A DNA stretch of 64,000 bases from Zophobihabitans entericus (GCF_011745665.1 NZ_CP050253.1:1897418-1961417); one strand, 5' to 3'. Shown: positions 43,271 through 50,462, counted from the first letter of the stretch. A program made the numbers and translations. Notes: generated from the sequence alone by a model not told the origin.

Positions 43271-44695
43271 ATGAGTACAGAAATTAAAACTCAGGTTGTT
43301 GTTCTTGGTGCAGGTCCGGCTGGTTATTCAGCCGCTTTCCGTGCAGCAGATTTAGGTTTAAATGTTGTTCTGGTTGAGCGTTACTCTACCTTAGGTGGTG
43401 TGTGTTTAAATGTAGGTTGTATTCCATCTAAAGCCTTATTACATGTGGCCAAAGTTATTGATGAAGCGAAATCATTAACTGCTCATGGTATTGTATTTGG
43501 TGAACCAACACTTGATTTAGATAAAGTTCGTGGCTGGAAAGAGAAAGTTATCAACCAACTAACAGGTGGTCTTGGCGGAATGGCTAAGATGCGTAAAGTG
43601 ACTGTGGTTGAAGGTGAAGGTAAGTTTGTCAGCGCTAATACTATTGAAGTGAAAACTAAAGACGGTATTACGAATGTTAACTTTGATAATGCAATTATTG
43701 CTGCTGGTTCTCGTCCGGTTAAATTACCATTTATTCCACATGATGATCCGCGCGTTTGGGATTCGACAGATGCACTTGCTCTGCGTGAAGTACCAAAACG
43801 CCTACTATTAATGGGTGGTGGTATTATCGGTCTGGAAATGGGGACGGTATACCATGCTCTGGGTTCAGAAGTTGATGTCGTGGAAATGTTTGATCAGGTT
43901 ATTCCTCCTGCTGATAAAGATGTAGTGAAAGTCTTTACCAAACAAATCGAAAAGAAATTTAAACTGATTCTTGAAACGAAAGTGACAGCAGTTGAAGCTA
44001 AACCTGATGGTATTTATGTTTCAATGGAAGGCGATAAAGCACCTAAAGAGCCACAGCGTTATGATGCGGTATTAGTTGCGATTGGTCGTTCACCAAATGG
44101 TAAACTATTAGATGCAGAGAAAGCAGGTGTTAACGTTGATGAGCGTGGTTTTATCAAAGTTGATAAACAAATGCGTACCAATGTGCCAAACATTTATGCA
44201 ATTGGTGATATTGTTGGTCAACCGATGCTTGCACATAAAGGTGTGCATGAAGGTCACGTTGCTGCAGAAGTTATTGCTGGTAAACAACACTATTTCGATC
44301 CAAAAGTGATTCCTTCTATCGCCTATACTGAGCCTGAAGTTGCCTGGGTTGGTGTAACGGAAAAAGAAGCGAAAGCTAAAGGTCTTAACTATGAAACTGC
44401 GGTATTCCCGTGGGCTGCTTCTGGTCGAGCGATTGCTTCTGACTGTGCAGAAGGTATGACTAAACTAATCTTTGATAAAGAGACTCACCGTATTTTAGGT
44501 GGGGCGATTGTCGGGGTGAATGGTGGTGAGCTACTTGGCGAAATCACCTTAGCTATTGAAATGGGTTGTGATGCAGAGGATATTGCTTTAACTATCCATG
44601 CTCACCCAACATTACATGAGTCAATTGGTTTAGCTGCAGAAATCTATGAAGGCTCTGTGACTGATTTACCAAATCCAAAAGCTAAGAAAAAGTAA
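43271..44695 (+). CDS. lpd: Dihydrolipoyl dehydrogenase (E3)
   Basis: 474 aa, identical in length to E. coli Lpd from the ATG at 43271 (GGAG 6 bases upstream; a TTG at 43259 is open but disfavoured). The FAD motif VLGAGPAGYSAA, redox disulfide GGVCLNVGCIPSK, NAD motif GGGIIGLEMG and C-terminal catalytic HAHPTLHE are intact. It reoxidises lipoamide for pyruvate dehydrogenase and other 2-oxoacid complexes. Confidence 0.98.
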   Translation: MSTEIKTQVVVLGAGPAGYSAAFRAADLGLNVVLVERYSTLGGVCLNVGCIPSKALLHVAKVIDEAKSLTAHGIVFGEPTLDLDKVRGWKEKVINQLTGGLGGMAKMRKVTVVEGEGKFVSANTIEVKTKDGITNVNFDNAIIAAGSRPVKLPFIPHDDPRVWDSTDALALREVPKRLLLMGGGIIGLEMGTVYHALGSEVDVVEMFDQVIPPADKDVVKVFTKQIEKKFKLILETKVTAVEAKPDGIYVSMEGDKAPKEPQRYDAVLVAIGRSPNGKLLDAEKAGVNVDERGFIKVDKQMRTNVPNIYAIGDIVGQPMLAHKGVHEGHVAAEVIAGKQHYFDPKVIPSIAYTEPEVAWVGVTEKEAKAKGLNYETAVFPWAASGRAIASDCAEGMTKLIFDKETHRILGGAIVGVNGGELLGEITLAIEMGCDAEDIALTIHAHPTLHESIGLAAEIYEGSVTDLPNPKAKKK

Positions 44696-44721
44696 TATAC
44701 TTATTTCTTACATATATGCAG

Positions 44722-44748
44722 AAAAGCCATCATAAAGATGGCTTTTTT
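44722..44748 (+). terminator. Terminator of aceEF-lpd
   Basis: AAAAGCCATC-ATAAA-GATGGCTTTTTT is a perfect 10-bp stem with a U-tract, 26 bases after the lpd stop. Confidence 0.93.
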
Positions 44749-44852
44749 ATTAATAAACATAAAGTTATCGGTAACAAAAGCTAGTTATTCGAACTTTTAA
44801 TTTAATTTTATTCTATTATAGTGATATTTATTTTATCTATTGATTTTTTGTG

Positions 44853-45010
44853 TATAATTTAGTCGGGATTTCTTTCTAATTGTATTGAGTTGATTCCTGT
44901 TTTCTTATTTGCATGCAAAATTTGAAAATAAACTTTCATTACTAACATTGAGATTTATCCCTGTCCGTTCCCTTGGCTCGATATCTACTCCGATATCGGG
45001 TCATTTTTTT
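44853..45010 (+). ncRNA. Candidate small RNA with its own -10 box and terminator
   Basis: A consensus TATAAT (44853-44858) is followed by about 145 gene-free bases that end in a 9-bp stem (CTCGATATC-TACTCC-GATATCGGG, 44977-45000) and a seven-T run (45004-45010). The -35 region is weak. This arrangement of promoter, unstructured AT-rich body and terminator fits a trans-acting Hfq-type small RNA. It matches none of the enteric sRNAs I remember. It could instead be a stray terminator of read-through from lpd. Confidence 0.4.
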
Positions 45011-45036
45011 ATCTTAGAAAAAGTAAAGTTGTAAAC

Positions 45037-45065
45037 TGACAGTTGTCATGATATTTTATTGTCAT
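45037..45065. promoter_or_regulatory. Candidate autoregulatory operator of the RES-Xre module
   Basis: A palindrome TGACA-GT-TGTCA (45037-45048) is followed by a second TTGTCAT, placed 16 bases after the first TTGTCAT as a direct repeat (45043 and 45059). It lies 24-52 bases before the antitoxin start, where Xre-type antitoxins usually bind to repress their own operon. Confidence 0.45.
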
Positions 45066-45088
45066 ATGTCTTTTTTGATGGGTGAAGT

Positions 45089-45565
45089 ATGACAAATAAA
45101 GTTAAAGAATATCGTAAGACTGCAGAACCAATAGCTTCTTCATACCATTCGGATAAGATTTGGCAATTAGCGGGATTCCCTGCTAGTGGTGGTCTTACTT
45201 TAATTCAAGAGTTACAACGTGGTTTATCGGTTGATGTTATTAACCGATTAAATAATGGGTTAAATTTATCCAAAAAATACGTATTAGAGATTACTGGTAT
45301 TAATGAGCGAAATCTGGCACGTCGTAAAAAAACTGATGATCAAAGACTTAACCCGGAAGAGAGTGAAAGAGTTGCGCGTTTAGTTCGTGTCATGGATATT
45401 GCTATTGATCTATTCGATGGTGATAAAGATGCAGCAATTGACTGGTTAAATACACCTGCTATTGCGTTAGGGAACCGTTCTCCTGTAGAGCTACTGGCCA
45501 CAGAAACAGGTGCTCTTGAAGTATCTAATTTGATCGGACGTCTTGAGCATGGAGTTTTTTCGTGA
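45089..45565 (+). CDS. Xre/MbcA/ParS family antitoxin (DUF2384)
   Basis: 158 aa. It has the N-terminal helical Xre-like part (LIQELQRGLSVDVINRL; LNLSKKYVLEITGIN) and the C-terminal ParS/MbcA toxin-binding domain (AIDWLNTPAIALGNRSPVEL, about residues 112-131). Such antitoxins neutralise RES toxins and repress their operon. The stop overlaps the start of the toxin gene by 4 bases (GTGA), typical of tightly coupled toxin-antitoxin pairs. The ribosome site is GGTGA. Confidence 0.9.
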   Translation: MTNKVKEYRKTAEPIASSYHSDKIWQLAGFPASGGLTLIQELQRGLSVDVINRLNNGLNLSKKYVLEITGINERNLARRKKTDDQRLNPEESERVARLVRVMDIAIDLFDGDKDAAIDWLNTPAIALGNRSPVELLATETGALEVSNLIGRLEHGVFS

Positions 45566-46023
45566 AACTCTACCGTATTGTGAAGACGGAACATATCGCC
45601 TCAGCCTGGTCTGGTTATGGGGCTCAGCAGTTTGGTGGCCGATGGAATCATCCGGGTCGGGCAATGGTATATACTGCCAGTAGTATTTCTTTAGCAATGC
45701 TTGAAATTTTGGTTCATCTGCAAAAAAGTCAGTTTATGTCGTCTTATTCTTTATTAAGTATTGAGATCCCTGATAAGAAGTTACTAAATTTGGATAGTGA
45801 TAAATTAAGCCGTAAATGGAATACTTATCCGGCACTGGATGAAACTATGGACGTTGGTGATAAGTGGCTGGAAGAGGGGAAAAGTGTTGGATTAATTGTA
45901 CCCTCTGTGATTATTCCACTGGAAAAAAATGTAGTACTCAATCCTGCTCATCCTGATTTTTCAGGTTATATTAAAGAGCAAACAATACAGCTTGTCTCTT
46001 TTGATTCGAGACTAATTAAGTAA
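45562..46023 (+). CDS. RES domain toxin (NAD+-degrading type)
   Basis: 153 aa with GTG start, GGAG 7 bases upstream. The RES-domain Arg (FGGRWNHPG, about residue 27) and Glu (LAMLEILVH, about residue 50) are present, with conserved Ser residues later. Characterised RES toxins (MbcT, Res) destroy NAD+ and stop growth until neutralised by the cognate Xre antitoxin. It appears intact in length. It sits at the edge of an accessory stretch. Confidence 0.9.
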   Translation: MKLYRIVKTEHIASAWSGYGAQQFGGRWNHPGRAMVYTASSISLAMLEILVHLQKSQFMSSYSLLSIEIPDKKLLNLDSDKLSRKWNTYPALDETMDVGDKWLEEGKSVGLIVPSVIIPLEKNVVLNPAHPDFSGYIKEQTIQLVSFDSRLIK

Positions 46024-46328
46024 TCTGTTTTAAGTAAAAATTCTTCTCTTTATCTATTAAATTAATAGTTATCTATTTATTCATTAATGGATTATATTTA
46101 ATCTTATACTGAATGAAATTTACACAATTTAGTATGTAAAGGTTTAGTAAAATAGCATTTTCAGTGCTATTTGTTACTAAATAAAGTTTGATAATGGATT
46201 TATTAAATGGTTTCTAATAGACAAGGATGAAATACTTCAATTATCTCTGGCGTTATCAGTAGGATTATGCTGATAGGAGATATAAGTCCTATTGTTCATT
46301 CTTGTTCAATGGCTAAAAGGAGGTTTCT
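46024..46328. other. AT-rich intergenic with small hairpins
   Basis: This 305-bp region has no supported gene. An 8-bp inverted repeat AAATAGCA/TGCTATTT (46150-46172) may end the toxin transcript, but it lacks a full U-tract. TATCAG...CTGATA (46254-46275) lies in the probable leader of the next gene, which has a strong AAGGAGG ribosome site. Confidence 0.4.
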
Positions 46329-47072
46329 ATGTTTACGTTCAAAAAAACAATCATCGCATTAAGTTTATCATTACTATTCCCTCTCTCTTTTGCACAAGCA
46401 GCAAATGAAGGTGAAATTATTAATCCGGCTCTGGACTCTGCTGTTGTCATTAAAGGTGATAAACCAGTTGTTCCTGAAAAAAGCGAAGCACTATACTTTG
46501 TCAGTAAAACTGAAGATGGTAAGTTAAATATCATCTATTCTGACTTCAATAAAACTGACGCGAATCCAAATAATTATGTGATTGAGTTAAAACAAGTTGA
46601 GGGCATGTATGTATTCCCAAGATATATGCAAAACCCATTTGTTCCTTATGAAGTTGTAACTCATCGAGGTTATTATCCAAATGTAGTTGATTTAGATAAA
46701 GATGCGGTAAAAATTGCTGCAGAAAAAGGCGCGTTTGCTTATCAAATTTCCAGAGTAGAGGAAGTTAACTCTGACGGTGAGAATATCGATATGGATATTT
46801 CTCTTTATAATGCTGACGCTCCACTTAGACATATGGGTTCTGTTTATTACACTTATAATGGCCATACTGCACGTAAATTACCTTTGGGTATGATTAAACA
46901 AATGAACCCAACCAGTACTTTTTCTTTTGATACGGATGCATCGCTTGGCTATGCTTTAGAATTTGAAGCCGCTAAACAAGCTATTGATCGTGGAGCAAAA
47001 GCCTTCTATATCTCTAATATTCAGGAGTCTTCATCAAGTGTTCGCAAAACAGTTGATGTAAATATCTACTAA
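46329..47072 (+). CDS. Exported protein with two DUF1471-like (YdgH/BhsA-type) repeats
   Basis: 247 aa. A signal peptide (MFTFKKTIIALSLSLLFPLSFAQA, quoted in part) ends near residue 24. Two segments, about residues 130-165 and 217-247, share the pattern alanine-rich helix, GA-aromatic-x-I, then an alternating strand ending in D(I/V)xxY (KGAFAYQISRVEE; RGAKAFYISNIQE). That resembles DUF1471 domains of periplasmic stress proteins such as YdgH. The function is unknown. AAGGAGG precedes the ATG, suggesting strong translation. Confidence 0.6.
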   Translation: MFTFKKTIIALSLSLLFPLSFAQAANEGEIINPALDSAVVIKGDKPVVPEKSEALYFVSKTEDGKLNIIYSDFNKTDANPNNYVIELKQVEGMYVFPRYMQNPFVPYEVVTHRGYYPNVVDLDKDAVKIAAEKGAFAYQISRVEEVNSDGENIDMDISLYNADAPLRHMGSVYYTYNGHTARKLPLGMIKQMNPTSTFSFDTDASLGYALEFEAAKQAIDRGAKAFYISNIQESSSSVRKTVDVNIY

Positions 47073-47087
47073 TTTATGTATATAGTG

Positions 47088-47117
47088 AAAAGGCCATGTT
47101 AAGCCATGGCCTTTTTT
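47088..47117 (+). terminator. Terminator after the YdgH-like gene
   Basis: AAAAGGCCATG-TTAAG-CCATGGCCTTTTTT is an 11-bp stem with a U-tract, 16 bases after the stop codon. Confidence 0.93.
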
Positions 47118-47230
47118 ATTAGTCATTATTTTGTATCTGTGTTCAAAAAATGCCTCTCTTTATCATATCTTGTTTGCTTTCAGTATATAAAATCGATAAG
47201 ATTTAGCCTCAATAATTGCAGGGTCTGACT

Positions 47231-47767
47231 ATGAGAAAAACATTATTAACCATCGCGTTGTGTGCATTTATCATTTTTACTTCTTTTAGTATGTACATTA
47301 TGGCGACAGTAAAAAATAAAGATGTACTGAACTATAATATGGTTAATGCCTGTTCTCAGATTATTCAAGAAAAAAGTTCAGCCACAGATTCATGGAATAT
47401 TTCAGATGTGAAAGTTTCATCGAATGTAACGTGGAGTAAGGATGAGATTAATAAATTCCTTAATCTTGAGCATAAAAATGTCAGTATGGATCAAGATATA
47501 GGCTTTAGTGATTTTTATAACACGACAGTATCTTTTAACTTTTCAATTGATAGTATCCAAGATTCTAAGGTAAGCTCTGCACAGTGTGAGATATTAACTT
47601 ATCTGCAAGGTCGAACTTATAAAGTAGAGCGTTTAGACAGCCTTATGATTAATGAAGCAATATTGATCATGACAAGTGATGAATTAGCTTCTGTAAATAA
47701 TATTTTTATTGAAGCTCAGGAAAATAACGTAATGAATCAATTTAGAGCTTATTTCAATAAATATTAA
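47231..47767 (+). CDS. Hypothetical protein with N-terminal membrane anchor
   Basis: 178 aa from the ATG at 47231 (AGGG 8 bases upstream; a TTG five codons earlier is open). One hydrophobic segment (about residues 5-25) suggests an inner-membrane anchor or uncleaved signal. The rest is polar with two cysteines (about residues 39 and 122) and is predicted periplasmic. I recognise no family. It stands alone between terminators. Confidence 0.6.
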   Translation: MRKTLLTIALCAFIIFTSFSMYIMATVKNKDVLNYNMVNACSQIIQEKSSATDSWNISDVKVSSNVTWSKDEINKFLNLEHKNVSMDQDIGFSDFYNTTVSFNFSIDSIQDSKVSSAQCEILTYLQGRTYKVERLDSLMINEAILIMTSDELASVNNIFIEAQENNVMNQFRAYFNKY

Positions 47768-47785
47768 TGATATAAGGTAAATACT

Positions 47786-47812
47786 GAAAGACTACAAATT
47801 TGTGGTCTTTTC
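47786..47812 (+). terminator. Terminator after the anchored hypothetical protein
   Basis: AAAGACTAC-AAATTT-GTGGTCTTTT forms a 9-bp stem with one G-U wobble and a short U-run, 18 bases after the stop. Confidence 0.75.
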
Positions 47813-47914
47813 ATTACTAGGTGATTAGAGATTTAGCGAATATGAATCTTAACCTTTTAATTAAATTGAGTATTTTAAAGATGTTATTTTAATCTTAATT
47901 TAATTACGTATTAC

Positions 47915-47943
47915 TTGACTCATTTACGTTTTTACTGTATATT
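47915..47943 (+). promoter_or_regulatory. Sigma70 promoter upstream of tandem terminators
   Basis: TTGACT (47915-47920), a 17-bp spacer, then TATATT (47938-47943): each hexamer has one deviation. The start site would be about 47950. Two intrinsic terminators lie between it and the next open frame. Confidence 0.6.
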
Positions 47944-47987
47944 TAAACAGTAGAAATGCCATTTTTGCGTATATTACAACAATCAGA

Positions 47988-48008
47988 AGACCGCGAAAGC
48001 GGTTTTTT
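47988..48008 (+). terminator. First tandem terminator (before the tail-fibre-like gene)
   Basis: ACCGC-GAAA-GCGGT with a GNRA-type tetraloop is followed by a run of seven Ts. It would end a transcript of about 60 bases from the promoter at 47915. Confidence 0.85.
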
Positions 48009-48032
48009 TATGCCTAAAATTTAGTATTTACT

Positions 48033-48055
48033 TAACCGCCTTTTGGCGGTTTTTT
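48033..48055 (+). terminator. Second tandem terminator, next to the ribosome site
   Basis: AACCGCC-TTTT-GGCGGTT followed by TTTT. The ribosome site GGAG of the next gene begins about 5 bases after the T-run, so termination here or read-through decides expression. Confidence 0.85.
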
Positions 48056-48068
48056 ATTGGAGAAAAAT

Positions 48069-48902
48069 ATGACAGTAAGACAAAATACAAATAACTTGGT
48101 TCCATCGAATAATATGAAAGATTTAAATGATAACACCATTATTCTTGATGAATGGGTAAATAGTGAAAATGATTATACTCAGGATCGTTTTGGTAATACG
48201 TTTGAAACACGAAAAAAGGTTTTGGCTGATTTGAGTAGTACAGTAAAAGAAATAAAAGAAGGGACAGGGTTTTTACCAATATCTGGTGGAGAACTATCCG
48301 GTAACTTAAATGTACAAGGTAAGTTACTACAAGAGAACGTTGATGTTTTAACAAAAAATGGTGGGGAAATTTCGGGTGATATTAATATTATTAGAAATAT
48401 GACTATATCAGGTAATACAAATGTGAATGGTAATTTAAAACAAAATGGGGTTAATGTATTTACTGAAGATGGTGGAGTTGTCACTCGTAGAACAAACTTT
48501 ACAGATAAACTACAGCAGAATAGCCATGATGTGTTGACTTCTGAGTCTTTTCCCCAGCAGTTACTTTATCCAAATGGAACGCCAGAAGCGCCGGATCAGC
48601 TTGTTGTTAATAATAGGGTATCTATTCCAAATCCATTGGGTGATTTAAGTAATACAAGAGTACAAGTTGAAATATTAGTTAATGGACAATGGGGAACATA
48701 TAATAATGTAGTGAGGTCAATTGCTGAGGGCACAGGTTCATCGAGAGGGATAGGAATCAAAATTGAACTTGTTGAAAGCGACATTGTTATTCAGACAGGC
48801 ACATCAGGATTACTTCAACCGTCAGCGGTGGATGGAAATCCATTTGGCTTAACAGTAGCAATTAATACCGTTCCTTATCGCGTAAGAGTTTTTAAGGTAT
48901 AA
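48069..48902 (+). CDS. Orphan phage tail-fibre-like protein
   Basis: 277 aa from the ATG at 48069 (GGAG 6 bases upstream; an in-frame TTG at 48057 is disfavoured). The N-terminus (NNLVPSNNMKDLNDNTIILDE ... DRFGNTFETR, in part) is the kind seen at the virion-binding end of tail fibres and spikes. Residues about 75-165 hold imperfect repeats of the type GGELSGNLNVQGKL / GGEISGDINI. The C-terminus is beta-rich. No other tail gene is adjacent, so it is a phage remnant or a domesticated fibre. Confidence 0.7.
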   Translation: MTVRQNTNNLVPSNNMKDLNDNTIILDEWVNSENDYTQDRFGNTFETRKKVLADLSSTVKEIKEGTGFLPISGGELSGNLNVQGKLLQENVDVLTKNGGEISGDINIIRNMTISGNTNVNGNLKQNGVNVFTEDGGVVTRRTNFTDKLQQNSHDVLTSESFPQQLLYPNGTPEAPDQLVVNNRVSIPNPLGDLSNTRVQVEILVNGQWGTYNNVVRSIAEGTGSSRGIGIKIELVESDIVIQTGTSGLLQPSAVDGNPFGLTVAINTVPYRVRVFKV

Positions 48903-48908
48903 ACTAAT

Positions 48909-48930
48909 AAGCCAGTTTTAACTGGCTTTT
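48909..48930. terminator. Terminator shared by the tail-fibre-like gene and acetyltransferase
   Basis: AAGCCAGT-TTTA-ACTGGCTTTT is an 8-bp stem that overlaps the stop codon of the convergent acetyltransferase gene. Confidence 0.8.
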
Positions 48931-49505
48931 ATAACTATTTCATTCAATTTCTTTGTATATACTACACAATTATCTGGTAGAGATTTATCTACAAATGATA
49001 GTGCACCAATGCGAACATTGTCACCAATGACAAATTCACCTCCTAGTATTACACTATTTGCGCCAGCATAAAAATTATTGCCTATTGTTATTTTTATGTG
49101 TTGTTCTCTATGCTTCATTCCAATTGTTACACCTTGTAATAATGTTGCGTTATCACCAATCTCAACCTTGTCATTAATAACTATTCCGCGTGTATGTGCA
49201 AGATGTAAGTTTTTCCCTATTTTTGCGCCAAGCAATATTTCAGTATTGTATTTCATCAACAGGTCACAGTTAATTGATAACGCAATATTCTTATACTTTT
49301 GATTTTCTGTTAAATACATTTCATTAGCCAGTCTCCACCAAAACCAATAAAATTCTTGTCTAGATTTTCGTTTTGACTCTTTAAGCCTGCGTAAAATTCT
49401 ACGCCATTTAAATGATTTGTTTTTGATAATTTCAGATTGCCAAAATTCTTTTAATTTAGTTGTGTCATGTGTCATTAAAAAAATAAGTATGTGAATATAT
49501 TTCAT
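48918..49505 (-). CDS. Hexapeptide-repeat acetyltransferase (serine O-acetyltransferase-like)
   Basis: 195 aa from the ATG at 49505 (AAGGAG 5 bases upstream). A helical N-terminus of about 85 residues is followed by a left-handed beta-helix of hexapeptide repeats (IGKNLHLAHTRGIVINDKV; IGDNATLLQGVTIG) with the catalytic His region LHLAH. It is CysE-like in the helix but shorter. Similar genes modify surface polysaccharides or ride on phages. Beside a tail-fibre-like gene, O-antigen or capsule modification is plausible, but this is inference. Confidence 0.75.
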   Translation of the reverse strand: MKYIHILIFLMTHDTTKLKEFWQSEIIKNKSFKWRRILRRLKESKRKSRQEFYWFWWRLANEMYLTENQKYKNIALSINCDLLMKYNTEILLGAKIGKNLHLAHTRGIVINDKVEIGDNATLLQGVTIGMKHREQHIKITIGNNFYAGANSVILGGEFVIGDNVRIGALSFVDKSLPDNCVVYTKKLNEIVIKAS

Positions 49506-49539
49506 AGATACTCCTTTATCGTTTTTTTTATTGTACATA

Positions 49540-49565
49540 AAAAAGCCCTGATTAACAGGGCTTAA
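49540..49565 (-). terminator. Minus-strand terminator after a gene relic
   Basis: Read on the minus strand, AAGCCCTG-TTAAT-CAGGGCTT is followed by TTTTATG. It lies just downstream of the degraded frame at 49570-49692, the only candidate for the gene it once served. Confidence 0.8.
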
Positions 49566-49569
49566 TTAA

Positions 49570-49692
49570 TTAAAATTCATTTAATGCTTGAGTTCTAATC
49601 ATAGGTAAAACATTTTTCCAGTTTGTAGCTTGTTCGCCTTGATTATTCGCAATAATATGCTTGGTTTCCCTCTCAATAATAACTAGTGTCGT
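49570..49692 (-). pseudogene. Short open frame remnant of a lost gene, possibly phage
   Basis: A 40-codon minus-strand frame ending in NWKNVLPMIRTQALNEF and a stop, followed at once by a good terminator. It has no start codon with a ribosome site, and the frame is closed by a stop just upstream. This looks like the 3' end of a gene whose front has been deleted. I do not recognise the family. Confidence 0.4.
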
Positions 49693-49980
49693 TTAGTTCT
49701 TCTGTGAGAATATGAATAGTTATATGAGTTTTAATTGTGATCATCGGTTGATGATAAATGACTGTTAAAAGTGACTAATAAGAGAGAGTGATTTTTGGGA
49801 TATGGCTCGGAAAAATTACCAGTAATTTTCATTTGTGGATAACTGGGAAATGTGAATAAATCTGTTGATATTAAAATATTGGTAGCGGGGAATAATACAA
49901 CTGGATATTACAAGTTTATTACAAGTGTGATTTTTGATGTTTATTTTGAGCTGTAGATTGTTGATTTTATTGGTATTTGA
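49693..49980. other. Gene-free AT-rich segment with DnaA boxes and short repeats
   Basis: It contains TGTGGATAA (49834-49842) and TGTGAATAA (49851-49859), which both fit the DnaA box TTWTNCACA on the minus strand and are 17 bp apart. It also has an 18-bp palindrome AAAATTAC-CA-GTAATTTT (49812-49829) and a direct repeat ATTACAAGT at 49907 and 49918, with a looser third copy just before. No gene is seen. Confidence 0.45.
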
Positions 49981-50055
49981 TGGCTGGGGTACGAGGATTC
50001 GAACCTCGGAGTGGCGGGATCAAAACCCGCTGCCTTACCGCTTGGCTATACCCCA
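49981..50055 (-). tRNA. tRNA-Gln (anticodon TTG)
   Basis: A 75-nt cloverleaf with encoded CCA end, anticodon loop TT-TTG-AT in the stem GCGGG/CCCGC, and T-loop GGTTCGAATCC. It is last in a Met-Leu-Gln tRNA operon. Confidence 0.97.
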
Positions 50056-50081
50056 TCAGAGGTAAGAAGTTTAAGATAAAA

Positions 50082-50166
50082 TGGTGCGGGTGGAGAGACT
50101 TGAACTCACACGCCTCGCGGCGCCAGAACCTAAATCTGGTGCGTCTACCAATTTCGCCACACCCGC
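50082..50166 (-). tRNA. tRNA-Leu (anticodon TAG)
   Basis: An 85-nt class II tRNA with long variable arm and encoded CCA. The anticodon loop TT-TAG-GT sits in the CCAGA/TCTGG stem. It is the middle gene of the operon, as leuW is in E. coli metT-leuW-glnU. Confidence 0.97.
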
Positions 50167-50192
50167 ATTCTATCTTACTACTAACTTTTTAA

Positions 50193-50269
50193 TGGTGGCT
50201 ACGACGGGATTCGAACCTGTGACCCCATCATTATGAGTGATGTGCTCTAACCAACTGAGCTACGTAGCC
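50193..50269 (-). tRNA. tRNA-Met (anticodon CAT, elongator)
   Basis: A 77-nt cloverleaf with encoded CCA and anticodon CAT in the stem CATCA/TGATG. The acceptor stem GGCTACG/CGTAGCC pairs fully, including the first base pair, so it is an elongator rather than an initiator tRNA. It is first in the operon. Confidence 0.96.
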
Positions 50270-50308
50270 AACTAATGTCGCAACGTCATAACCAACACTG
50301 CGAGGCGC

Positions 50309-50337
50309 ATTATGCTTTTCTTCACGCTAATCGTCAA
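50309..50337 (-). promoter_or_regulatory. tRNA operon promoter with GC-rich discriminator
   Basis: On the minus strand: TTGACG (50337-50332), a 17-bp spacer, CATAAT (50314-50309), then GCGCCTCG. A GC-rich discriminator directly after -10 is the mark of stable-RNA promoters under stringent (ppGpp) control. The leader before tRNA-Met is about 33 bases. Confidence 0.75.
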
Positions 50338-50462
50338 CCCCTTTTTATAAAAAATTTTATCGATTGTTTGAGTTATAAACAATCTGCTGGAAAAAAAGAC
50401 ATGATTTTACCTGCTTTGTCGAGTTTTTAATCAAAAAGATAAAATTTTCAACAAAAATAAAA

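Noticed and set aside
49977-50192. 71-aa plus-strand open frame across two tRNA genes
   Set aside because: It is the antisense of tRNA-Gln and tRNA-Leu, and its GVRGFEPR-type start is the usual false protein from tRNA shadows.
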